This document shows positions 23,748 to 34,000 of a stretch of 64,000 bases of DNA, piece by piece (position 1 is the stretch's first letter; each line of letters opens with the position of its first letter). This DNA comes from Hydractinia symbiolongicarpus. Lineage: Eukaryota > Cnidaria > Hydrozoa > Anthoathecata > Hydractiniidae. The stretch spans positions 4,276,001-4,340,000 of the forward strand of contig NC_079879.1 in NCBI RefSeq assembly GCF_029227915.1. Direction: 5' to 3'. The notes below the pieces were generated by a model that worked only from the letters and a program-made list of their open reading frames with translations, was not told the DNA's origin and searched no databases. The translations under genes were made by a program, and so were the position numbers.

Positions 23748-23985
23748 CTAAATAACACATAATAATTTACCGGTACTAGCATCAACCATAAAATCACCGT
23801 CGTAGATTATAGTTCCTTTCTGTTTTACCTCCAAGCTTCTTATGTACTCGTCCAATATTTTCATACCCGCGATATCCGAGCATGGTTTGCAGTGTGGATC
23901 ATCGGTTTGTGTTGCAATATCTTTATATTTTACCTTATGAATCGCTGCGAGAAGATCAGCCCTTTGAGGATTGAATAACACTACA
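23748..23985 (-). pseudogene. SAP-like small protein, N-terminus lost
   Basis: The minus frame reads ADLLAAIHKVKYKDIATQTD, a Cys pair (CKPC) and a C-terminal segment with YDGDFMVDASTGKLL. It matches the element B gene at 41818-42144, which still has the SAP/Rho-N-like lead NYSTMKKAELFEAIRKVKYK. In A the N-terminus has been replaced by the tail of the neighbouring upstream gene through a deletion, so the open frame 24074-23748 is a fusion. DNA binding is inferred from the SAP-like motif only. Confidence 0.55.
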
Positions 23986-24582
23986 ACGAATGGTTCCTCG
24001 TCATATGAATTAAGGTGTCGTGTCCTGGATTGTTGAACCGATTTATACTTGCACTTCTCAAGCATAACCTGCAAATGGTTCCTATTCCCTTGCCGATAGA
24101 TACTTGATAGCTTTAAAATGCAGATGCAGTCGCAGGATTGCTCCAGTGGGACTGATTGGTCATGAAAATCAGTATTAATCTCCCTATTTCATTCCTTTAC
24201 TTTGGTACTAACATATCCTTTTTTAACTGGTGGGGTAGTGAATTCACTACCATATATTTTCTCAATCCATGTCAATATGCTTTAGTATTTCTGAAGCCAT
24301 TCTGGATGCTTCCGTAAGTTAAATGACATTGTAAGTGAGGAACTATCATCATAACGAGATGCTCCATAGCTACATAGACCCCCCCCCTGGTGTTCTGATT
24401 AGTAGGGCGGTAATTCTATTATCATTTTTGTAACCTATCACAAATCTAGCATTCTTGCCTTTATTCGCTTGTATTGGATCGCCAAGTACAAGGTTTTCGT
24501 TCTTTATATCAAAGATGTTAAATGCAGCTAGGTTGCTATAAAAAGCCGTTGTTTCAATATTATTTCCATAAAATTTAAACAT
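23986..24582 (-). pseudogene. Putative ssDNA-binding (OB-like) protein
   Basis: The start at 24582 follows AATAAACGGG. Residues GDPIQANKGKNARFVIGYKN and NRITALLIRTPGG resemble the (V)GYK...ItpLxIqtP core seen in element B at 42754. After a break at 24370 the reading continues with SSLTMSFNLRKHPEWLQKY, KIYGSEFTTPPVKKGYVSTK and, near 24070, VMLEKCKYKSV. Length and motif order remind me of the ssDNA-binding proteins of large DNA viruses and Polintons. This is a resemblance from memory, with no search done. Several stops and frameshifts; the end is fused to the SAP-like gene. Confidence 0.45.
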
Positions 24583-24611
24583 CCCGTTTATTTATGAAAA
24601 TTAGACTCTAA

Positions 24612-24766
24612 CTAGGGTTTTTTACAATGACATACTCCTCCGTTGTAGGTGAGCCACATGATATAGTGTTGCCAACACAGCATTTTTCCACATATAATTA
24701 ACCTCCGTCCACACTTCTCACATATTTATCAAGATCAATCCCACATTCATCACATTGTTCATTCAT
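24612..24766 (-). pseudogene. Zinc-binding microprotein (one frameshift)
   Basis: A very short gene: ATG at 24766 after an AATAAATGAAACG box, reading MNEQCDECGIDLDKYV, then, after a one-base frameshift near 24700, CGRRLIICGKMLCW and TYNGGVCHC, ending in TAG at 24612-24614. Spacing of Cys residues (CDEC, C, C, CxC) matches the intact 52-residue homologue in element B (42782-42940). A zinc ribbon-like fold is inferred. Confidence 0.65.
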
Positions 24767-24774
24767 CGTTTCAT

Positions 24775-25179
24775 TTATTCCACAAAAAACTCAAGGTCTG
24801 CCTTTTCATCCTCTAAAAAACACCAGTCTATGACTCTATTGGGATGCCATGCAATAGGAAGTATCTTTTCTTTAATCTCAGCCTTTGCCGCTTTCCTCTG
24901 TCGATATTCCTCGAGCAATTGGGAATAAATATTATCCCTTCGCATTTCCCGGGTCACGAACCAGTCCGGAACAAACTCTAGTAGATGGGGTCTATCTCGA
25001 ACCACCATATTACACATTTCTTGCGTCTTGAACCTGTCGGGGGTATACTTGAATAGCCAGGGGTTCCTTTCAACAACCTTGTTGCCCATTTCCTGGGTCT
25101 CGAATTGGTCCGGTACATACCTTACCACTGGGGGATCCTCTTCAACCAATTTCTTCCATCTTTCTTGCCTCCAACTCAT
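24775..25179 (-). CDS. 33-residue-repeat protein (FxTQEMC repeats)
   Basis: 134 residues, intact, right-most gene of the element. It starts at 25179 (ATAATAAAGATG) within the terminal repeat. Three repeats of about 33 residues with the pattern NPWLFKYTPDRFKTQEMC, then a charged linker and the C-terminal block DWCFLEDEKADLEFF. Element B has about seven to eight repeats and the same tail (DWCFSEDEKGDLVLFW). Repeats of this type occur in giant viruses and some animal genomes (resembling DUF4116-like repeats); function unknown. Its N-terminus MSW is encoded by the repeat shared with polB. The TAA stop lies in the start box of the zinc microprotein. Confidence 0.7.
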   Translation of the reverse strand: MSWRQERWKKLVEEDPPVVRYVPDQFETQEMGNKVVERNPWLFKYTPDRFKTQEMCNMVVRDRPHLLEFVPDWFVTREMRRDNIYSQLLEEYRQRKAAKAEIKEKILPIAWHPNRVIDWCFLEDEKADLEFFVE

Positions 25180-25495
25180 CTTTATTATAGGTAGATTTCA
25201 ATTTCAACCAGCATTTTTTTTGGATTTTGTCAAGGATTGGATATTTCAGGGAATTTCCCTTACTCATATTCTGTATACCTTTGCGCATGCGTTGATGAGG
25301 TCATGTATTTTACATTTAAAATTGTTATATGTTGGTTATTTGTGTTAATATTATTTTGTGTTGATATCAGCATATGATTTAGTTTTTACTTGTTTTTGGG
25401 ATGGAGGTGGTGGTGGAAATGGTGGAAGCGGGGTTTGTGGGGGTAAAGGTGTGGAAGGAGCGAAAGCCTGATTATAATCACTACCTACTACTACT
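25171..25495 (-). repeat. Element A right terminal inverted repeat
   Basis: 325 bases, continuous, the reverse complement of 11768-11947 plus 14598-14735. It ends TACTACTACT at 25495 and is followed by the GTAAG target duplicate. Confidence 0.88.
25249..25303 (-). promoter_or_regulatory. Element A right promoter module
   Basis: GGGAATTTCC at 25249-25258, TGCGCATGCG at 25282-25291, and TGAGGTCA (CRE with one change) at 25296-25303, upstream of the 33-residue-repeat gene. Confidence 0.5.
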
Positions 25496-25500
25496 GTAAG
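25496..25500. repeat. Target site duplication GTAAG, right
   Basis: Second copy of the 5-bp target. Removing the element and one copy gives ACCACG-GTAAGTGTTC across the junction, a splice-donor-like sequence. Confidence 0.75.
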
Positions 25501-26503
25501 TGTTCACTAGCAAAAGCGGCCATATCGGGCTACTGGTTCTTGTGACCATGCTACGCAGGTTAATGACTAGGTCCTGATGAAGTTACGTTAACAATGAAGC
25601 TCGTCCATCACCCACATGTTTGAGCAACCGCCCGCATGAAGAAGTCTCTTATTTTAAAAATAAATCAAATTATTTGTTAAAATTTCCATTTATTTACTAT
25701 AAGTCATTCGGCATTCATTTTCATTATTTTCTTCACTCCTATCCAAGATGCTATTTTATAACAATGCACTTATTGGGAGACGCAGGTTCGGCAGTTTTTG
25801 AAGAAGTGAATAAGCCCCAATCCTTCATCTAAAAATTAATAAAATTACCAAATTTTCAGTTTTTATCCGATCAACTGAACAACCCTATATTTGTTGCACA
25901 AGTGATTGTATTACAAGACCTTTGTTGCCAACCTAGCTGTAAAAAAATAAGTCTCTCGGATATCAAAAAAGCGAAATATTGGCCTGGGAGCGAGGTTGGA
26001 TGATTTGATTGTCATGAGTTTGTCATCTAGCAAAGTTGTCATAAATACAAGGACAAGCTTAGGCAAATTTTTCAAATAATTTTTTTTTCTTGTCCGATAA
26101 CCCCACACTTTTCCGAACTTGCCTTACTCCCGAAATGAAAAACAGCGCTTTCAATACAGTTGACTTACCTACAAAAGGTAATGATTTATATTTTATGTGA
26201 TTAACCTCACTAATTCCGATGGATATATTCTGTCAATTTTTTTCAAAGAGGGACAACAAGGTGTTCTAGAGCGTCAAAACGCTTTTATTTAAACTACAGA
26301 AACTAAGCAAATTGTATGTAATGTAACGCAAATCTGTGCCAACAAACAACATTTATTCCATTCGCAATATGTCTTATGTTATGTTTCACCATAAATTATG
26401 TATTTGCGGGACTTTTGGTTTTAGTACTTGACCTCATCAATTTTGATTTTTTTTGTAGAAGGAATTTTTTTTTGAGTGCTGTAGTGCTGAATTTTTTGCG
26501 TAG
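25501..26503. other. Noncoding, probably intron or intergenic
   Basis: AT-rich sequence without a recognisable gene, between element A and the candidate exon. Nothing notable seen. Confidence 0.4.
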
Positions 26504-26733
26504 AAGGCTGTGCAGAAAAACAAAAAAATGGCCCTGCTGCATGAACTAGCTGGAAATGCTCATCCTCAAATCCTCAGAATTTTGCACAAGCAGGCTTCGC
26601 AAATGGGGTGTTCCAGGCAAAGCTATGCAAAAAGCTCCAGTAACGGAAACAATTGTGCAAAACAGCAAAATTCTAAAGGGATAAGCTCAACTCTCTATGA
26701 CCCAGGAAAAGTTATACACTGTGATTTGAATTG
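26504..26733 (+). CDS. Candidate internal host exon, unidentified
   Basis: A 230-base open stretch bounded by TTTTTTGCGTAG and GTAAGG. It starts in phase 0 and reads KNKKMALLHELAGNAHPQI, LRILHKQASQMGCSRQSYAK and STLYDPGKVIHCDLN. Phase fits the candidate first exon 11715-11762, but no third exon was found beyond element B. I do not recognise the protein. Confidence 0.35.
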
Positions 26734-27428
26734 GTAAGGAAAACAACAGTTAAATAAGATTTAAGTAACAGGGATGACAGTACCGCTGGTAACATATGTA
26801 TCACCTTAAAACGATAAGGAGAAAATGAATACTACCGTTTGTTTAAAAATTTTTCTAACTAACATAATTTTAAACATACAAAGGTGTTTTTGCTTTTAAT
26901 GTTTACTCACATAGTCGCGTGATAAACAATGTCAATAAGGAAGTTTTTTAAGGACCTTTTGAATCAAAAAGGTTTGCCGATATAAACGTAAACAACAAAA
27001 ACAATCTCTCTGTGGGTATCCTGTACGTTTTCTACATTTTTGCTGACTTTTTTACTAAAACCCCACAACTTTTTCGTGAGGGAAGTTGCAAAACAATTAT
27101 TACACATCTTCAGTACCTGCTACAAGTTCATCTTCAGTACATTAAAACACAACACAAGGGGTTCAACAACCGCTTGGTTATATAAAAAAAAGCGCTTTCC
27201 ATATACAAATTCCTGAGCCGCGGCTAAGCCGGCAAAATTATTATTTAAGAGTTGACCTTACAAATCCTCTTGTAAAACCAGGTGGAGACCATAGCATATA
27301 GTTTTGTTTCTCGCTAATATTTTGTAATTTACCAACATTGTTCTTGTATGCAAATTTGCAACTTCTACTGGTGAGAGCTAATTTCAAAAGATCATACAGG
27401 AAAATGGAAATCAGAATAAGAATTGTGC
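26734..27428. other. Noncoding flank of element B
   Basis: AT-rich sequence; no gene, RNA or repeat supported. Confidence 0.4.
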
Positions 27429-27590
27429 TTCGTTCTGGGACCCGAATTCCCGAAATCAGAAATCCCGAATCCTCCCAAATTCGACAATTCCGGAAATACT
27501 GATATAATCCTACGCATGCGCAATAGCGACTAGCGGGAATAATGCTGACATCAACAAAAATAGAGATTGCGCAATTGAATACTGTCCCAG
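27429..27590 (+). repeat. Element B left terminal inverted repeat
   Basis: Matches the reverse complement of 43798-43964 (ends TTCGTTCTGGGAC, then AAATCCCGAATCCTCCCAAA, ATTCCGGAAAT, ACGCATGCGCAAT, GACTAGCGGGAATAATGCTG). It contains an NRF1-like site (ACGCATGCGCA, 27512-27522) and a CRE-like TGACATCA (27546-27553). No NF-kB-like site on this side. Confidence 0.8.
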
Positions 27591-27621
27591 AACTTTTAGT
27601 TGAAATCTATATACAATAAAG

Positions 27622-29998
27622 ATGAATACACACACCGTGAAAAAATTACACGCTATTGCGAAAACACGTGGACTTACGCGCTATTTCAAGCTACGCAAAG
27701 TTAATCTTGTTGTACTCCTGGAGGCATCTCCACAACCTGCTCCTCCAGGAGCATTTACACCAGATGCATTGGATATATTCGAGCGTCAAGAGATGGCAAA
27801 AATCCGTCCTATTAAGAGCAAGATTGAACCTCGACTCCCACACCCGAAGCCATGAATGTGTTTGAAAGCCAAGAGATGGCGAGGACACGTCCAGTAGTCA
27901 AGAGTAATCTGCGGGAGTAGTCTGACTGGCTTGTGAACTATGTACCAGAGGGTATTAGAAAGCCGGTGCAAAGTATATATGCATCGGTTAAAAATCGCAT
28001 CCTTGCTCTTTATGATGGAGCAAGAAAGACCCTGATGGGTGAAGTTAAAGAAGAGGCAAGGAAGGATCATGCCGAAGACGAGCAGCAACGGAACCAAGAT
28101 TTCACCCCTCAGGAACATAAGCATGCTCACCATAGAACCTTCCGAAGTTTCTGCATCCCTGGCATAGACGGTACGGATGTCGATGGGTACTTGGGGATGG
28201 TGCAATCACACGTGGAAACCATGGTCGAGAAGCAGGTTAAAGACATGGGGTCTGCTAAGGTGCAGTGCTCCCTCTGGATTTTATGGAAGAAGCCAGTGGA
28301 GGGTACTAACGAGTTTATCGAAGTTGATAAGGTATTCCATAGCAACATGACACCGGTCTTTCAGGATACTGTGGTGAACGAGGTGATAGATATGATGTTT
28401 TTACAAGTCAAAACGCATGTGGAGAACCCAGCGCTGCCGAAAAGTGGCTTCACGATCGGTCAAATCATGCATCTCGACGTGGACTTCCATAAGCTACGAC
28501 TAACAAAGGGTTCCTCATATATCAAAGCATCTAAGTGGATAGCCAGCAAAAAGGCTATTAATAACCCCGCGAACAAGGACGAGAAGTGCTTCAAATAGAG
28601 CATAATCGCCGCTCTACATCATGGGGATATCGGTGATCATCCAGAACGCGTGACCAAGCTAAGACCCTACATGCAGCAGTATAACTGGCAGGGCATCGAG
28701 TTTCCAACAAGCATCAAGCATATATCCAAATTTAAGAAGAACAATCCTGACATCGCAGTGAACGTCTTGTACGTGACTAGAAAGACTTTCAATATCCTGC
28801 GTCGATCTACACACAACGGAAGCGAGAAACAGGTTAATCTGCTACTCCTCACGAATGATAAAAAGAGTCATTATATAGCCATCAAAAATATCTCACGGCT
28901 CCTGGGTAGTGAGACATCAAAGAATCATGCAAAGATGCACTTCTGTATGAACTGTCTGCAAGCCTTTTCAACGGTTGAATCGAGAGACTAGCACTATACC
29001 TACTTCAGGGACAACGAAGCGGTCAAGAGCACGATGCCAACCAAAAAGGAAAAGTGGCCATACTACAAGGATGGCCAGCAGCAATTCAAAGTACCCTTCG
29101 CCATCTTTGCGGATTTCGAGTGCCTCTTGATCCAAAGGAAAGAGAATGCGAGGGGGACCAAGACTAAAAAGCTGAACAAGCACGTACCATGTGGCTGGTG
29201 CACATATAGTACCTTTGCCTACGGACCCGTGCCAGACCCACTAACAGTCTACAGGGGTGAGGACTGCGTGAAGAAGTTCGTCGACCACTTAGAGGATGAG
29301 GTAAAGCGACTATACAGCACCTACCCTCAACAGGACATGTTACCACTAACGGAGGTACTAAAGAGGGAGTATGACTCTGCCAAAACTTGTCACATCTGTG
29401 CATGAAAACCTTTGACAACGACGAGTATAGCCGCAAAGTCAGGGACCACTGTCACTACACGGGGCTGTATAGAGGTGCAGCGCACGCGATTTGCAACCTC
29501 AGATACAAGATACCTAGCCACGTGCCCGTGATCTTCCACAATCTCTCGGGTTATGATGCCCACTTGTTCATCCGAGAACTGGGGGAGAAATATGACACCC
29601 AGGATATTGGTTGCATCGCTGAAAACACGGAAAAGTACATCTCTTTCAACGTTAAAATCAGGGTGCCCATTGCAGGCATGGGGCACGATGATCGTGATAC
29701 GTACAAGAGCTTAGAGATCAGGTTCATCGACAGCTTTCGCTTCATGGCATCCGGGCTGGACAAATTGGCAAGCAACGTCATCGGTACACACACGGCAGGT
29801 ATGAAATGTCAGCAGTGCGCGGATACATGTCTGGAATTTCAGAGCATCAACGCCAAGTATGTGGCAAGCTTTTGGTGTAAAAATTGCGATTTGAATACCA
29901 CGAAGCAGCTAGACAAGGAGTAGCTAAAGGTAAATGTACCATCCATGACCAAATTCATCGACAATGATGATGTCTTCAGGCTGATGCTTCGAAAGAGT
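27622..29998 (+). pseudogene. Element B DNA polymerase B (SAP subtype), N-terminal part
   Basis: The start at 27622 follows CAATAAAG. Order: SAP-like lead VKKLHAIAKTRGLTRYFKLR (27640-27700); conserved N-terminal domain 27933-28598 with HRTFRSFCIPGIDGTDVDGY; 28600-28990 with a Cys-pair segment FCMNCLQAFSTVESRD; exonuclease I motif FADFECLL (near 29109); KHVPCGWCTYST; a second Cys/His patch HICMKTFDN then VRDHCHYTGLYRGAAHAICN (29390-29500); Exo II-like FHNLSGYDAHLF (29537); Exo III-side RFIDSFRFMASGLDKLA (29720). Damage: a frameshift near 27855, TAG at 28596, TAG at 28989, a frameshift near 29400, TAG at 29921. The frame continues to FRLMLRKSVY near 29998, where an inverted fragment follows and then the LINE. 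The polymerase palm resumes at 35052. Confidence 0.87.
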
Positions 29999-30070
29999 GT
30001 CTACCAGTTTCTCGACCCTGTGAACCACCTTGCGCTCCGTCAGGAAAGGCAGCTCGATGTGCTTGTCGTG
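29985..30070 (-). pseudogene. Inverted fragment of the polymerase gene
   Basis: Read on the minus strand this stretch encodes HIELPFLTERKVVHRVEKL, the homologue of ELPFLSERMKMNKVEKL of copy C, where it lies on the same strand as the rest of the gene. So a short piece of polB was flipped here and the sequence between KGVY and this motif was lost. The LINE starts right beside it. Confidence 0.7.
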
Positions 30071-30941
30071 TAGGCCACCATCAACAAAGTCAGGTAGTAA
30101 TTATTATGATTATACTTCGAGAAATAGATTTGATAATCTTCCTCATGAGGTTTTAAACTTTGAAAACAACCACAACGTAACACAAGCACGGTCAACCAGA
30201 ACAGAAAAAATCGATAATTGGCATAAAGTCCCCAGAGGACCACCATCTACAAAGTCAGGTAGTAATTATTATGATTATACTTCGAGAAATAGATTTGATA
30301 ATCTTCCTCATGAGGTTTTAAACTTTGAAAACCCTAACAATACAAACGTTAATACAGACTCTGACAATCAATCAAGTGGAAGGTTTTTGTCACAAACTAA
30401 TGGGTCAACAAATGCACGTAATACAACGTTTCCTCCCAGAAGGCCAAATCCAGTTGTAAGTCACTATCCGGAAAGGGAAAAATACTTTTATAATACTAAC
30501 AATGATCAACAAGGTATGAGAGAGCCAGCCACGAAGAAGAAAAAAATCAGAATCATCTGCGATAGTATTCCTAAGGGAATTAAGACAAGAGAATTTAATA
30601 GACACTTGAAAAATGGTGATGCAAGAATAAAAAGTTTTCCAGGTACAAATGTGAAGAATCTTGGCCATTATGCCCTACCCACCCTAATCGACGAGCGCCC
30701 CGATATCGTTATGTTGCACGTAGGAATTAACGATCTTTTTAATATGGACGAAAACGACAATACTGAAGAACAAATTGCTAATAACATCGTAAACATAGCA
30801 GATAAATGTAAAGAGCATGGCGTGGAAAAAGTTTTTATATCAAGTATCATCGGGTGCAAGCGAGTATGTTTTGAGAAAATTAATAAAGTGAATAGAGTCG
30901 TAGAAGATAAAGCTATTGCACACGACCATATTAAACAATGA
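30071..30941 (+). pseudogene. LINE ORF1, SGNH-type esterase domain, 5' truncated
   Basis: Low-complexity Asn/Ser-rich N-terminal part, then KKKIRIICDSIPKGIKTREF, which holds the SGNH block I serine (family GDS, here CDS), then HYALPTLIDERPDIVMLHVG with INDL (GxND block), then a helical C-terminus ending in TGA at 30939-30941. Esterase-type ORF1 proteins of CR1 elements bind nucleic acid and membranes. The upstream start is missing; the open frame runs into the element B sequence at 30030. Confidence 0.7.
30075..30336 (+). repeat. 165-bp in-frame direct duplication in LINE ORF1
   Basis: About 97 bases from 30075 recur at 30240 with one visible change; the offset of 165 is a multiple of three, so both copies read SGSNYYDYTSRNRFDNLPHE. 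Confidence 0.85.
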
Positions 30942-31061
30942 AATGATTAAAGAGCTCAACTTGTGGAAAGATGGTCTACACTTAAATGATAATGGGAAAG
31001 TATGTTTAGCCAATAATTTTTTGAATTATTTAAATAATTTTTTATATGTAAACACGGTTTC

Positions 31062-34000
31062 TTGGGGTGTTCCGTAACTTTAAGTGATGTCTCAAATAAG
31101 GAGCAAGATGGTTTTTCTAATGAATGTGATTTAGAAAATGCTAAACATTTGCGGCTTAAGCATCCAAATAATCCTTTGCTTTGCTATTTAAACTTAAATA
31201 GCTTAAGGAACAAGATAGTAGATGTTCGCGAAGTTGTAACAAAAATATCACCAGATTACTTTGTTTTGGCAGAAACTAAATTAAACCTTGAATTTCCGTC
31301 TGCTCAATTTGATATTGAAAATTATGAAATACGAAACAGAAGGGACAGGGATAAAAATGGAGGGGGACTTATTGAATACGTCAAAAAAGGGCTGATTTGT
31401 AAGCAATTATCGAACCTTGAGCCAAAGAAAAATGAAGTTATTTGTTCTGAGATTACAGTGAGAAATAAAAAATGGGCCATTTTTAGTGTATATAGACCAC
31501 CAGAATCTTCTAACTTAGGTAACTTTTTTATTGAGATAGAACGCTCACTTGATTTGGCTTTCAAAACTTATGATAATGTTGTAGTCATGGGCGATATAAA
31601 TATTGATTGTGATGACTCAAGTTCGACACGTTTTGACAGTTTTACAACTTTTTGCGAAACCTACAATTTAAAAAATTTAATAAAACAAAAAACATGTTTC
31701 ACAAATACTCGTGCATCACGAATAGATGTGTTTTTAACAAATAAACATGCATGTTTCCATAATTCTAAATCTTTTGAAACTGGACTTAGTGACCACCACC
31801 ATATGATTTCTACTTTTATGAAGACTTTTTTAGTACGTTTAAAATCGAAGGAGATATCGTGTAGGTGTTTTAAAAAATTTGATGAGCAAGTTTTTCTTGA
31901 AGAAGTGAGGAGCACAGATTTTTGTTGTGATAACATAGATCCAAATGAAAATTATGAGAACCTTGTACTGAAATTTCGAAATATAATTGATAAACATGCA
32001 CCTATAAAAATTAAATTAGTTCGGGGTAACGAAGCCCCGTTTATGAATAAAAAATTACGAAAAGCAATTTACACAAGATCTCGTCTTAAAAACAATTTTA
32101 ACAAAAATCGAACAGATGAAAATAGGGCAAAATATAAAAAACAAAGAAATAAGTGTGTTAGTATGAGACGACAGGCGATTAAAGAGCATTTTAATAGTGT
32201 TATGGAGGGTAGCATTATTCAAAATAAGAAATTTTGGAGCACTGTTAAACCTTTCCTTACTAACAAATTAGGTAAGAGCTCTAATGAAATTATGATTGTT
32301 CACGATGATATTATAGTAACGGATGAAAATGAATCAGCGGAAATTTTCAATGAAGAGTACATACATATAGTTGAAAAATATAGTGGAGTTAAACCAGTGT
32401 CGCTACGAAATTATCAATCTGAAAATAGAAATGAAATTATCTCAAAGATTCTGGAAACATATAAAAATCACCATAGTATTCTTGAAATTAAAAATTCACT
32501 AATTGATCAAAATAATGAAATGTTGTTTAACTTTAAGGAAGTCTCGGAAAATGAAGTCTCTAAACTTTTCGGGGATCTAAAAGTAGGTGTGGCATCTGGA
32601 GAGGACAAGATAACGGCTAAAATGGTGAAGATAGCAAAACCGTATTTGATAAAACCCTTAACAAATGCCATTAACAACAGTATTTGTCTTTCTGTTTTTC
32701 CGAGGAGAGCCAAACGCGCTACTGTATCCCCTATTGATAAAGGTGGGAAAGATAAATTATGTGTAAACAACTATAGACCAGTCAGCATTTTAAATATATT
32801 TTCAAAATTTTATGAGAGAATATTTAAATCTCAAATTGTTGATTATATTGATAAAAACTTTCAGAATTTTTATCAGCCTATAGGGAATCATATGGCACAC
32901 AACATGTACTTATAAGATTATTGGAAGAATGGAAACAAAAATTAGATAAACATTACGTAGTTGGTGCAGTTTTAATGGATCTATCTAAAGCTTTTGATTG
33001 CGTGCCTCATGATTTACTTATTGCTAAATTAAATGCCTATGGCTTTAGCCAGGATGCCTACTTCTAATTTTATCGTACCTTTCTGACAGAGAGCAATCTA
33101 CCCGCATAAATAATCAGCATAGTCTTTTCCAATTAATTCTGTCTGGAGTACCCCAAGGATCAATTTTAGGACCTATTTTATTTAACATTTTTATTAATGA
33201 CTTTATTTATTTTATTAAAAAAGTCAGTGTACACAATTATGCTGATGACAATTCCCTTTCTGCTTTCTCAAACTCAATTTTAAACTTAATTAAACTTTTC
33301 GAATGTGAATCTAATATAGCACTAGTGTGGTTGAAAAATAACAAAATGATGGCGAATCCAAAAAAATTTCAATCAATCATTGTCACCAGAGATAAATGTA
33401 ACAATTGTGATTTAGTGGTAAAAATTGGTGACAAGTTAATTAACCCTATTCGGTCCGGTTTTTCGAACATACTATGACCGGGGGGGGCGGATTCCGCCCC
33501 CCCTCAATAACTTTTCATAGGGTTGTTCAAATTGAATCAAACTTGGCACACTTATAGTACGTCATAAAAGGAACAAAATGGCGCCAAAAAAAATTTGCTT
33601 CGTCAGCACATTTTCTGTGACGTCATCAGAAGCTTGAAAATTGTTAAAAATGTTACTATCTGCTTAAAATATAATTACTTTTGTTCTAGAGCGAATTTTT
33701 ACATTCTGTTTGAAGTTTCTGAAAGCTAAATAAAAGTTATTTAACATATCTTCCGGTTTTTACATGGATCGGATAAAAAATTGCCAAAAATTGCCCGAAA
33801 ATCCGTTTTTTTCCGATTTTCGGGTAAAATCCGACAAAATCGGGAAATCGGATTAGTCACGTGTTCAAATTATTCAAAATGAGTCTTCTTGATGAAACAA
33901 AGTTGTGTTGCAAGTTTCAAGTTCTAAGGATAATCCTAACAGGAGTTATTATATTTTTCCCATTATAAGGATTTCATAGAGATTTTTAGGGGTAGTTTCG

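Larger units (their letters stand above)
11768..25495. mobile_element. Polinton/Maverick-like element A (adintovirus-like)
   Basis: Large DNA transposon of viral type, 13.7 kb, bounded by inverted terminal repeats beginning AGTAGTAGTA and a perfect 5-bp target duplication. Gene order left to right: polB (+), integrase (-), small membrane protein (-), major capsid protein (-), coiled-coil membrane protein (+), tail-anchored protein (-), penton-like protein (+), membrane protein (+), SAP-like (-), putative ssDNA-binding protein (-), zinc microprotein (-), 33-residue-repeat protein (-). The genes are more GC-rich than the flanks. PolB C-terminus and integrase C-terminus were lost in one deletion near 17865, and most genes carry one or two frameshifts or stops. 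It is not autonomous now. Confidence 0.88.

Noticed and set aside
31322-32770. Minus-strand open frames across LINE ORF2
   Set aside because: Shadows of the endonuclease/reverse transcriptase frame on the other strand.
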